From: Pseudacidovorax sp. NFM-22
GTDB taxonomy: Bacteria > Pseudomonadota > Gammaproteobacteria > Burkholderiales > Burkholderiaceae_C
Length of the DNA: 64,000 nt
Direction of reading: 5' to 3'
Assembly (NCBI RefSeq): GCF_021401245.1
Contig: NZ_JACBFY010000001.1
Span: forward strand, 496,001 to 560,000
In this document: one piece after another, positions 46,420-54,154 of the stretch
How positions within the stretch are numbered: position 1 is the stretch's first letter
Layout of the letters: every line of letters starts with the position of its first letter
The notes under the pieces: generated by a model
Databases searched by the model: none
Told to the model about the DNA's origin: nothing
The model's input: the letters and a program-made list of their open reading frames with translations, nothing else
Made by a program: the position numbers and the translations under genes

Positions 46420-48528
46420 TCAGGCCTGGTCGAAGCCCTTGCCCTCGGCCGCCAGCTTGCGGATCAGCCCCGCCGGCTCCCAGAACTTGGCATCGTCGTT
46501 GGGGTTGCGGCCGAAGCGCTGCATCGCCTGCACCACGTTGAACAGCCCCTGCTGGCTGGCATAGTGCATCGGCCCGCCGCGGAAGATCGGGAAGCCGTAG
46601 CCCGTGATGTAGACCATGTCGATGTCGCTGGCCTTGCTGGCGATGCCGTCTTCGAGGATGTGCGCACCCTCGTTCACCAGCGAATACACCAGTCGCTGCA
46701 CGATCTCGTCGTCGCTGATCTTGCGCGGCGTGATGCCCAGTTCCTTGCGGTGGGCGACGATCATGTCCTCCACCAGCTTCGACGGGATCGCGTCGCGCTT
46801 GCCCGCCTGGTAGTCGTACCAGCCTGCACCCGTCTTCTGGCCGAAGCGGCCCAGCTCGCACAGCTTGTCGGCGGTGCGGCTGTACTTCATGTCGGGCTGC
46901 TCGACCGAGCGGCGCTTGCGGATCGCCCAGCCGATGTCGTTGCCCGCCAGGTCGCCCATGCGGAAGGGGCCCATGGCAAAGCCGAACTTCTCGATGGCCT
47001 TGTCCACCTGCGCCGGCGTGGCGCCTTCGTCCAGCAGGAAGCCCGCCTGGCGGCTGTACTGCTCGATCATGCGGTTGCCGATGAAGCCGTCGCACACGCC
47101 CGAGACCACGGCCGTCTTGCGGATCTTCTTGGCCAGGCTCATCACCGTGGCCAGCACGTCCTTGCCCGTCTTGGCGCCGCGCACCACTTCCAGCAGCTTC
47201 ATCACGTTGGCCGGGCTGAAGAAGTGCATGCCGATCACGTCCTGCGGACGCTGGGTGAAGGCCGCGATCTTGTCGACGTCGAGCGTGGACGTGTTGGAGG
47301 CCAGGATGGCGCCTTGCTTGGCCACGGCGTCCAGCTGGGTGAACACCTTCTCCTTGACGCCCAGTTCCTCGAACACGGCCTCGATGATGAGGTCGCAGGC
47401 CTTCAGGTCGTCGTAGCTCAGCGTGGTCTTGAGCAGCGCCATGCGCTCCTCGTACTTCTCGGCCTTGAGCTTGCCCTTCTTGACCTGGGCCTCGTAGTTC
47501 TTGCGGATGGTGGCGACGCCGCGGTCCAGCGCGTCCTGCTTCATCTCGAGGATGGTCACCGGGATGCCGGCGTTCAGGAAGTTCATGCTGATGCCGCCGC
47601 CCATGGTGCCGGCGCCGATCACGCCCACCGTCTTGATGGCGCGCTGCGGCGTGTCGTCCGGCACGTCGGCGATCTTGCCGGCGGCGCGCTCGGCCATGAA
47701 CAGGTGGCGCAGGGCCGCCGATTCGGGCGTGAACATCAGGGCGATGAAGTTCTGGCGCTCGAAGGCCATGCCGTCGTCGAACTTCATCTTGGTGGCGGCC
47801 TGCACGGCCTCCACACACTTGAGCGGCGCGGGATAGTTCTTCGACATGCCGCCCACCATGTTCTTGGCGAACTGGAAGTAGGCATCGCCCTGCGGATGGC
47901 GGCAGGGCAGGTTGCGCACCAGCGGCAGGTCGCCGCCCTTGGCGGCCACGTCGCGGGCGAAGGCGATGGCTTCTTCGAGCACCGACTCGGCCGAGCCGGC
48001 CATCTTGTCGAACAGCTTCTGGCCCGGCAGGCTGGCCAGGCGCTCGCTCTTGACCGGCTCGCCGCTCACGATCATGTTGAGGGCGGCCTCGACGCCCAGC
48101 ACGCGCGGCAGCCGCTGCGTGCCGCCAGCACCGGGGATCAGGCCCAGCTTGACTTCCGGCAGGGCCACGTTGGTGCCGGGCGCGGCCACGCGGTAGTGGC
48201 AGCCCAGGGCCAGTTCCAGCCCACCACCCATGCAGACCGAATGGATGGCGGCCACCAGCGGCTTGGTCGAGGCTTCGAGCGCCAGGATCACCGACAGCAG
48301 GTTGGGCTCGGCCAGCGCCTTGGGCGAGCCGAATTCCTTAATGTCCGCGCCGCCGGAGAAGGCCTTGCCCGCGCCGGTGATCACCACGGCCTTGACGGCC
48401 GAGTCGGCCAGGGCCTTGGCCAGGCCGTCGGTGATGCCGACCCGCGTGGCGTAGCCCAGGCCGTTGACCGGCGGGTTGCTCATGGTGATCACGGCCACGT
48501 CGCCGTGGACTTTGTATTCAGCCGTCAT
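46420..48528 (-). CDS. FadB/FadJ-type multifunctional beta-oxidation enzyme
   Basis: A 702-residue bifunctional enoyl-CoA hydratase/3-hydroxyacyl-CoA dehydrogenase. The crotonase domain (residues 1-190) has both catalytic glutamates (GGGLELALGCH and LPEVKLGLIPGAGG). The dehydrogenase domain starts near residue 295 with VGVIGAGTMGGGISMNFL, and the NTSTLDV and GMHFFSPANVMKLLEVV segments bind NAD and substrate. The C-terminal domain is duplicated (GYGFPIFRGGPMHYA). An AAGGAA precedes the ATG at 48528. It is preceded by its own promoter at 48614-48667 with an overlapping palindrome. The thiolase lies two genes downstream, so the classical fadB-fadA pair is interrupted by the M20 peptidase. Confidence 0.95.
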   Translation of the reverse strand: MTAEYKVHGDVAVITMSNPPVNGLGYATRVGITDGLAKALADSAVKAVVITGAGKAFSGGADIKEFGSPKALAEPNLLSVILALEASTKPLVAAIHSVCMGGGLELALGCHYRVAAPGTNVALPEVKLGLIPGAGGTQRLPRVLGVEAALNMIVSGEPVKSERLASLPGQKLFDKMAGSAESVLEEAIAFARDVAAKGGDLPLVRNLPCRHPQGDAYFQFAKNMVGGMSKNYPAPLKCVEAVQAATKMKFDDGMAFERQNFIALMFTPESAALRHLFMAERAAGKIADVPDDTPQRAIKTVGVIGAGTMGGGISMNFLNAGIPVTILEMKQDALDRGVATIRKNYEAQVKKGKLKAEKYEERMALLKTTLSYDDLKACDLIIEAVFEELGVKEKVFTQLDAVAKQGAILASNTSTLDVDKIAAFTQRPQDVIGMHFFSPANVMKLLEVVRGAKTGKDVLATVMSLAKKIRKTAVVSGVCDGFIGNRMIEQYSRQAGFLLDEGATPAQVDKAIEKFGFAMGPFRMGDLAGNDIGWAIRKRRSVEQPDMKYSRTADKLCELGRFGQKTGAGWYDYQAGKRDAIPSKLVEDMIVAHRKELGITPRKISDDEIVQRLVYSLVNEGAHILEDGIASKASDIDMVYITGYGFPIFRGGPMHYASQQGLFNVVQAMQRFGRNPNDDAKFWEPAGLIRKLAAEGKGFDQA

Positions 48529-48613
48529 GCTGCGTTCCTTGGGTTGCGATGAGGGAGCGTTCGGAGCCTTGCGCAGGTCGCCGGCGAGCCCGGCGTGCGC
48601 TGTTGTCTCCTAA

Positions 48614-48667
48614 AAAAGCACGAGTGTTCTTTTCGGGGCATTCTAGGCAGATCGGATGTCGCGACAA
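48614..48667 (-). promoter_or_regulatory. fadB promoter with overlapping palindromic operator
   Basis: On the minus strand TTGTCG (48667-48662), a 16-base spacer and TAGAAT (48645-48640) form a good sigma-70 promoter. An imperfect palindrome AAAAGAACACTCGTGCTTTT follows at 48633-48614, with 14 of 20 positions symmetric, covering the expected start of transcription. This position fits a repressor, most likely of the TetR type that senses acyl-CoA. The identity of the regulator is inferred. Confidence 0.55.
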
Positions 48668-48728
48668 CCGCTGCCAGTCGCTCCCGGGACAAACAGCCGG
48701 GAGCTTGCACCGGCGGCCGCGCGAAGGC

Positions 48729-48752
48729 AAAAAAGAAGGGGCTCGCGCCCCC
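48729..48752 (-). terminator. Rho-independent terminator of the liv operon
   Basis: On the minus strand the hairpin GGGGC-GCGA-GCCCC (48751-48738) is followed by TTCTTTTTT (to 48729). It lies 36 bases after the livF stop. It separates the transporter operon from the fadB promoter. Confidence 0.75.
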
Positions 48753-48787
48753 ACTTTCGGCAGGGCCAAGGCCCTTGCATGGAAGCT

Positions 48788-49486
48788 TCAGACCTCCAGC
48801 CATTCCTTGCGGATGTTGGCGTCCGCTCGCAGGCCGTCGGGCGTGCCGTCGTACACGATGCTGCCGTGGCCCATCACCAGCGCCCGGTCGGAGATGTGCA
48901 TGGCGATGGTGAGCTTCTGCTCGATCAGCAGCACCGACACGCCCTTGTCCTTGAGCGTGCGCAGGTACTGACCCACCAGCTCGACGATCTTGGGCGCCAG
49001 GCCCTCGGTCGGCTCGTCGATGATGATGAGTTCGGGGTCGCCCATCAGCGTGCGGCACAGCGTCAGCATCTGCTGCTCGCCGCCCGAGAGTACGCCGGCC
49101 TCGGTGTGCTGGCGCTCCTTGAGGCGCGGGAACATCTGGTACATGTCGTCGAAGCCCCAGCGGCTGCCCTTGCCGGCGCCCTTCTGTCCGAGCATCAGGT
49201 TCTGGTGCACGGTGAGCTTGGGGAAGATGTCGCGGTTCTCCGGCACGTAGCCGATGCCGAGGTGCGCGATCTCGTAGGCCTTGCGGCGCAGGATGTTCTG
49301 GCCCTTCCAGTGCACCGCGCCCTCGCCGTGCACCAGACCCATGATGGCCTTGGCCGTGGTGGAACGGCCCGAGCCGTTGCGCCCCAGCAGCGCGACGATC
49401 TCGCCGGGCTGGATGGCGAAGGAGACGCCATGCAGCACATGGCTCTTGCCGTAGTAGGCGTGCAGGTCTTCGACCTTGAGCGTCAT
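48788..49486 (-). CDS. livF: Branched-chain-type ABC transporter ATPase LivF, Walker A lysine replaced
   Basis: A 232-residue ATPase of the LivF group. The signature LSGGEQQMLTLCRTL, Walker B LIIIDEPTEGLAP and the switch region LLIEQKL (no histidine, as usual in LivF) are present. The Walker A motif reads GRNGSGRST, with Arg41 in place of the phosphate-binding lysine. The codon is CGT at 49364-49366, read directly from the sequence. The rest of the protein is intact, so this is not a decayed gene. It is the last gene of the operon, one base after livG. Confidence 0.93.
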   Translation of the reverse strand: MTLKVEDLHAYYGKSHVLHGVSFAIQPGEIVALLGRNGSGRSTTAKAIMGLVHGEGAVHWKGQNILRRKAYEIAHLGIGYVPENRDIFPKLTVHQNLMLGQKGAGKGSRWGFDDMYQMFPRLKERQHTEAGVLSGGEQQMLTLCRTLMGDPELIIIDEPTEGLAPKIVELVGQYLRTLKDKGVSVLLIEQKLTIAMHISDRALVMGHGSIVYDGTPDGLRADANIRKEWLEV

Positions 49487-49487
49487 C

Positions 49488-50264
49488 TCAGTGTCCTCCT
49501 TGTTCGTCGGCCACCGGCGAACCCAGGTAAGCCTCCTGCACGCGCGCGTTGGCGCGCACGGCCTCGGGCGTGTCGAAGGCGATCACCTCGCCATACACCA
49601 CCACCGCGATCTTGTCGGCCAGGCCAAAGACCACGCCCATGTCGTGCTCCACCGTGAGCAACGTCTTGCCGACGGTCACTTCCTTGATCAGGTTGATGAA
49701 GTGCGTGGTCTCGGTCTTGCTCATGCCGGCCGTGGGCTCGTCCAGCAGGATCACGCTGGCACCGCCGGCGATGGTCACGCCGATCTCCAGCGCGCGCTGC
49801 TCGGCATAGGTCAGGTTGACAGCCAGCACATCGCGCTTGCGCTCCAGGCCCACTTGGCGCAGCAGCACCTCGGTGCGCTCGTTGGCGTCGTCCAGCCGCG
49901 ACAGGAAGCGCAGGAAGGTGTAGCGGTAGCCCAGGCTCCACAGCACGCCGCAGCGCAGGTTCTCGAACACCGACAGCTTGGGGAAGATGTTGGTGATCTG
50001 AAAGCTGCGCGACAGTCCCTTGCGGTTGATCTCGTACGGCGCCAGGCCGTCGATGCGCTCGCCGTGCAGCAGCACCTCGCCGCTGGTGGGGTGAAGGCGG
50101 CCGCTGATCAGGTTGAACAGCGTGGACTTGCCCGCGCCGTTGGGGCCGATGACCGCGATGCGCTCGCCGGCGCGCACCGCCAGGTGGGCGCCGCGGATGA
50201 TCTCGGTGCGGCCGAAGCTCTTGCGCAGGTCCTTCAGCTCGATCGCGTATTCGCTGTTGCTCAT
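49488..50264 (-). CDS. livG: Branched-chain-type ABC transporter ATPase LivG
   Basis: A 258-residue ATPase of the LivG group. Walker A GPNGAGKST (residues 40-48) and Walker B VILLDEPTAGM are intact. The switch histidine is in TVEHDMGVVFGLADKI, a LivG hallmark. The ABC signature is unusual: LTYAEQR (residues 151-157) has alanine where glycine of LSxGQ normally contacts ATP. It sits between livM and livF and drives import together with LivF, whose Walker A is atypical, so the two nucleotide sites may be unequal. Confidence 0.93.
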   Translation of the reverse strand: MSNSEYAIELKDLRKSFGRTEIIRGAHLAVRAGERIAVIGPNGAGKSTLFNLISGRLHPTSGEVLLHGERIDGLAPYEINRKGLSRSFQITNIFPKLSVFENLRCGVLWSLGYRYTFLRFLSRLDDANERTEVLLRQVGLERKRDVLAVNLTYAEQRALEIGVTIAGGASVILLDEPTAGMSKTETTHFINLIKEVTVGKTLLTVEHDMGVVFGLADKIAVVVYGEVIAFDTPEAVRANARVQEAYLGSPVADEQGGH

Positions 50265-50316
50265 GCTCGGCTCTCCACGCGGGCCATTGAATGTCGGGGT
50301 GCCATGTTCATGCCCT

Positions 50317-51633
50317 TCATGCGGCCGTCTCCTGACGCTTGATCTGCGCCTCGATCTCCTCTTGCGCCTGGCCCCAGCGGCGGGCGAAGCGGCGGCGGAC
50401 CTGGTCGAACAGTGCCAGACCCACCAGCGCGACGGCGGCGACCAGCGTCCAGTGCGTGGCCGAGGATGTGTCCAGGGCGATGCCGAAGAAGCTCACCGTC
50501 GGCCCGAGCGCCGCATTGAGTTGCATGTGGTAGAGCATCTCGACGATGCCCGCGAAGCCCGCCGCCATCAGCGCGCCCGTGGCCGCCAGGCCGACATAGA
50601 GCCAGGTGAAGCGACCCAGCTTGCCGAAGCGCGCCACCCGCACGTTCATCATGATCAAGCTGGCCACGCCGCCGGGCGCGAACATCACCATGAACAGGAA
50701 CACCAGGCCCAGATAGAGCAGCCAGGCCTTGCTCAGCTCCGACAGCAGGATCGATGCGAACACCAGCAGCACCGCGCCGATGATGGGACCGAAGAAGAAG
50801 GTCGCGCCACCCAGGAAAGTGAACAGCAGATAGCCGCCCGAGCGGATCGTGGAGAGGCTGTCCGACGCGTTGACGATCTCGAAGTTGATGGCAGCCAGCC
50901 CGCCGCCGATGCCGGCGAAGAAGCCCGCGATGATGAACGAGAGATAGCGCACGCGCTGCGTGTTGTAGCCCACGAACTCCACCCGCTCCGGGTTGTCGCG
51001 CACGGCGTTGAGCATGCGGCCCAACGGCGTGCCCGTGAAGGCGAACATCAGGGCCGTGCAGATGAAGCAGTAGACGGCGATCAGGTAGTACACCTGGATC
51101 TGCGGGCCGAAGTTCCACATCAGGAACTTGCCGTAGACGCGGTCGGTGGTGATGCCGCCCTCGCCGCCGAAGAAGCCCGGGAACATCAGCGACATGGCCG
51201 CCACCAGTTCACCGATGCCCAGGGTGATCATGGCGAAGGTGGTGCCCGACTTCTTGGTGGTGACGAAGCCGAAGAGGGCGGCGAAGAAGGCCCCCGCCAC
51301 GCCGGCCACCACCGGGATCAGCACCAGCGGCATCGGGATCTGGCCCTTGGAGGCCATGTTCATCGCATGCACTGCGGCGAAGGAGCCCAGGCCGGTGTAG
51401 ACGGCATGGCCGAAGCTCAGCATGCCGCCCTGCCCCAGCAGGATGTTGTACGACAGGCAGATGATGATCAGGTAGCCGATCTGCGAGAGCATCGTCAGCG
51501 CCAGGCTGCTGGTGAACACCAGCGGCGCCACGATCAGCGCGAGCGCGAACAGGCCCCACACGAGGATGCGGCCCAGGTTCAGCGGCTTGAAGCGGTGGTA
51601 GGTGGTCGGCGAAGTCATGGGAAGGGCACTCAT
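50317..51633 (-). CDS. livM: Branched-chain-type ABC transporter permease LivM
   Basis: A 438-residue inner-membrane permease with about ten predicted helices. The family blocks SYNILLGQGGMLSFGHAVYTGLGSF, VRDNPERVEFVGYNTQRVRYLSFIIAGFFAGIGGGLAA and FGPIIGAVLLVF are conserved. The C-terminal about 100 residues (from GKLGRFTWLYVGLAATGAL) carry extra helices and a charged tail, making it longer than the usual 320-350 residues. It starts three bases after livH. The longer C-terminal part also appears in other Burkholderiales LivM proteins as far as I recall, but was not checked. Confidence 0.93.
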   Translation of the reverse strand: MSALPMTSPTTYHRFKPLNLGRILVWGLFALALIVAPLVFTSSLALTMLSQIGYLIIICLSYNILLGQGGMLSFGHAVYTGLGSFAAVHAMNMASKGQIPMPLVLIPVVAGVAGAFFAALFGFVTTKKSGTTFAMITLGIGELVAAMSLMFPGFFGGEGGITTDRVYGKFLMWNFGPQIQVYYLIAVYCFICTALMFAFTGTPLGRMLNAVRDNPERVEFVGYNTQRVRYLSFIIAGFFAGIGGGLAAINFEIVNASDSLSTIRSGGYLLFTFLGGATFFFGPIIGAVLLVFASILLSELSKAWLLYLGLVFLFMVMFAPGGVASLIMMNVRVARFGKLGRFTWLYVGLAATGALMAAGFAGIVEMLYHMQLNAALGPTVSFFGIALDTSSATHWTLVAAVALVGLALFDQVRRRFARRWGQAQEEIEAQIKRQETAA

Positions 51634-51636
51634 CGA

Positions 51637-52584
51637 TCAGTCCTCACGGGTTCCAAGCAGGCCCTTGGGCCGGAAGATCAGGATCAGCACGAGGAAGAGG
51701 TAAGGCAGGATGGGCGCCACCTGCGAGATCGTGAGCTTGAGCAGCGGATAGCCGAAGGTCTGCTCGGTCACCGCCATGCCCAGCGCGCGCAGGCCGGAGG
51801 CCATGGACTGGTCCAGCGCCACGGCGAAGGTCTGCACGACACCGATCAGCAGCGAGGCCAGGAAGGCACCGGCCAGCGAACCCATGCCGCCCACCACCAC
51901 CACCACGAAGATGATCGAGCCCACCGAGGCGGCCATGGCCGGTTCGGTGACGTAGGTGTTGCCGCCGATCACGCCGGCCAGGCCGGCCAGCGCGGCGCCG
52001 CCGCCGAACACCAGCATGAAGACGCGCGGCACGTTGTGGCCCAGCGCCTCGACCATCTCCGGATGCTTGAGCGCCGCCTGGATCACCAGCCCGATGCGGG
52101 TACGGGTGAGCAGCAGCCACACGGCCACGAGCATCAGCAGCGCCACCAGCATGATGAAGGAGCGCGACTTGGGGAACTGCGTGCCGTACAGCGTGAACAG
52201 CGGTCCCTGCAGCGCCTCGGGCAGGCCGTAGGGCACCGTCGAGCGACCCCACACCAGCTGCACCACTTCGAGGATGAGATAGGACAGGCCGAAGGTGACC
52301 AGCAGTTCGGGCACGTGGCCGAACTTGTGGACCCGGCGCAGGCTGTAGCGCTCGAAGGCGGCGCCCAGCGCCCCCACCAGCAGCGGCGCGACGAACAGCG
52401 CCGGCCAGAAGCCGAGCACGCCCGAGAGCGTGTATGCGAAGTAGGCACCCAGCATGTAGAAGCTGGTGTGCGCGAAGTTGAGCACCCCCATCATGCTGAA
52501 GATGAGGGTCAGGCCGGAGCTGAGCATGAAGAGCAACAGCCCGTAGCTCACGCCGTTCAGAAGAGAGATGAGAAAGAATTCCAC
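51637..52584 (-). CDS. livH: Branched-chain-type ABC transporter permease LivH
   Basis: A 315-residue permease with eight or so predicted helices, starting at GTG 52584. The diagnostic segments are LSSGLTLIFSMMGVLNFAHTSFYMLGAY, VPELLVTFGLSYLILEVVQLVWG and VGGMGSLAGAFLASLLIGVVQ. It pairs with LivM as the channel. The spacer of 155 bases to the first binding-protein gene upstream contains only GC-rich inverted repeats and no gene. Confidence 0.93.
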   Translation of the reverse strand: MEFFLISLLNGVSYGLLLFMLSSGLTLIFSMMGVLNFAHTSFYMLGAYFAYTLSGVLGFWPALFVAPLLVGALGAAFERYSLRRVHKFGHVPELLVTFGLSYLILEVVQLVWGRSTVPYGLPEALQGPLFTLYGTQFPKSRSFIMLVALLMLVAVWLLLTRTRIGLVIQAALKHPEMVEALGHNVPRVFMLVFGGGAALAGLAGVIGGNTYVTEPAMAASVGSIIFVVVVVGGMGSLAGAFLASLLIGVVQTFAVALDQSMASGLRALGMAVTEQTFGYPLLKLTISQVAPILPYLFLVLILIFRPKGLLGTRED

Positions 52585-52739
52585 TGTCGTCGAGCCTCAG
52601 GAAAACATCCGGCCTCGGGACCGGAGGCGGTCTCCGGCGGGCGCGGTGAGCGTGGCCGGCGATGCGCCGGCTGGCAGCGGAGGGGCCGCATCCGGGCCGG
52701 CGCGCGGCATGCCGGCGCGGCCCGTGCTACCCGACGGTA

Positions 52740-53972
52740 TCAGGACGGCCGCTTCATCTGGCAGCTGGTCGGGGTGCTGGCCACATAGGGCTCGTAGTAC
52801 TTGACCGGTGCCAGCGTGTAGCCCGTGTTCTCGGGGCTGTAGGGGTACTTGGCGCTGGCCTTCTCCCAGCGGGTGATCCACAGGCCCTGCTGCAGCTGGT
52901 GGTCGGCCTTGCGCATCTCGACGTCGCCATTGAAGCTCTTGAACTTCATGCCTTCCATGGCGGCCGCGACCTTCACAGGGTCGGTGGACTTGGTCTTGAC
53001 GAAGGCCTCGTTCAACATGGAGAAGGCCGTGTAGATCACGGTCGTGTACATGTCGTCGTTGAACTTCTTCTTGTAGGCCTCGGTCAGCGGCTTGATGGGG
53101 CCTTCGGCGTTGTAGTGGCTGTAGCCGACCTGGTAGACCTTGCCGTCCGACGCCGCGCCCATGGCCGTGGGCGTGCCGCTGGTGACGGCGTAGTAGGTGT
53201 AGTACTTGACGTTGAGGCCGGCGTCGTTGCCCGCCTTGATCAGCAGCGCGAGGTCGGAGCCCCAGTTGCCGGTGATCACCGTGTCGGCGCCGGACTGCTT
53301 GATCTTGGCGATGTACGGCGCGAAGTCACGCACCTGCGCCAGCGGATGAAGGTCGTCGCCCACAATCTGCACGTCGGGCCGCTTGCGCGCCAGGTTCTCC
53401 TTGGCGAACTTGCTGACCTGCTGGCCGTGCGAATAGTTCTGGTTGATCAGGTAGACCTTCTTGATGTCAGGCTGATCCTTCATGTAGGTGGTCAGCGCCT
53501 CCATCTTCATGGAGGTGTCGGCATCCAGGCGGAAGTGCCAGTAGCTGCACTTGCTGTTGGTGAGGTCCGGGTCCACCGCCGCGTAGTTGATGTAGACCAC
53601 CTCCTTGCCCGGGTTGCGCGCGTTGTGCTTCTCGAGCGCGTCCATGATGGCCAGGGCCGGGCCGGAGCCGTTGCCCTGCACCACGTAACGGGCGCCCTGG
53701 TCCATGGCCGAGCGCAGCGCGGCCGTGGTCTCCTGCGGGCTCAGCTTGTTGTCGATGCCGATGATCTCGAACTTGACGCCGGCCGCATTCTTCTTGTTGA
53801 ACTCCTCGGCCAGGAACTGGAAGGTCTTCAGCTGGTTGGTGCCCACCGCCGCCATCAGGCCCGACAGCGGATCGAGCCAGGCGATCTTGACGGTCTCGCC
53901 CTGCTGGGCGAAAGCGGGGGCGCCGAAAGCCAGGATGCAGGCGGCGGCAGTCAGGTTGAAAGAGGTCTTCAA
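52740..53972 (-). CDS. Periplasmic binding protein of the Liv-type transporter (copy 1)
   Basis: A 410-residue Leu/Ile/Val-binding-fold protein with a signal peptide ending AFGAPAFAQQ. Its mature part starts GETVKIAWLDPLSGLMAAVG. The start is decided by an AGGAG at 53984-53980 with seven bases to TTG 53972. The nearby ATG at 53977 reads into a stop at once. It is extremely similar to the next gene along nearly its entire length, including SKCSYWHFRLDADTSMKMEA and the C-terminal CQMKRP. LivK-type proteins of this kind bind amides, aromatic acids or amino acids. The ligand is unknown. Two cysteines (SKC and TSC) may form a disulfide. Confidence 0.92.
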   Translation of the reverse strand: MKTSFNLTAAACILAFGAPAFAQQGETVKIAWLDPLSGLMAAVGTNQLKTFQFLAEEFNKKNAAGVKFEIIGIDNKLSPQETTAALRSAMDQGARYVVQGNGSGPALAIMDALEKHNARNPGKEVVYINYAAVDPDLTNSKCSYWHFRLDADTSMKMEALTTYMKDQPDIKKVYLINQNYSHGQQVSKFAKENLARKRPDVQIVGDDLHPLAQVRDFAPYIAKIKQSGADTVITGNWGSDLALLIKAGNDAGLNVKYYTYYAVTSGTPTAMGAASDGKVYQVGYSHYNAEGPIKPLTEAYKKKFNDDMYTTVIYTAFSMLNEAFVKTKSTDPVKVAAAMEGMKFKSFNGDVEMRKADHQLQQGLWITRWEKASAKYPYSPENTGYTLAPVKYYEPYVASTPTSCQMKRPS

Positions 53973-54154
53973 GGCATGTCTCCTGTGTGGTGTCCCGGGT
54001 GCCGGAACTTGCACGAGCGTACAGTGCTTCGCTGCACGCTCGCTAGGGGAAAGCCCCGCGATCCCCCTCTGGAGAAAGCCTTTTCTATCACCCGTGCGAC
54101 AGCCGCCGCCGCACCATTTCTACCCTCGGGTAGCACACGACTGGTGCATGCGGA

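Noticed and set aside
48762-48778. Small hairpin (AGGGCC-AA-GGCCCT) after livF as a separate terminator.
   Set aside because: The loop is too short and no T-run follows. The hairpin with T-tract at 48729-48752 is the better terminator.
50113-52788. A long plus-strand frame opposite livG, livM and livH.
   Set aside because: The translation is a run of histidine, glutamine and arginine with no known domain. The minus-strand Liv proteins are unambiguous.
53971-53977. ATG codon as start of the first Liv-type binding protein.
   Set aside because: It reads ATG CCT TGA, an immediate stop. The in-frame TTG at 53972 has an ideally spaced AGGAG.
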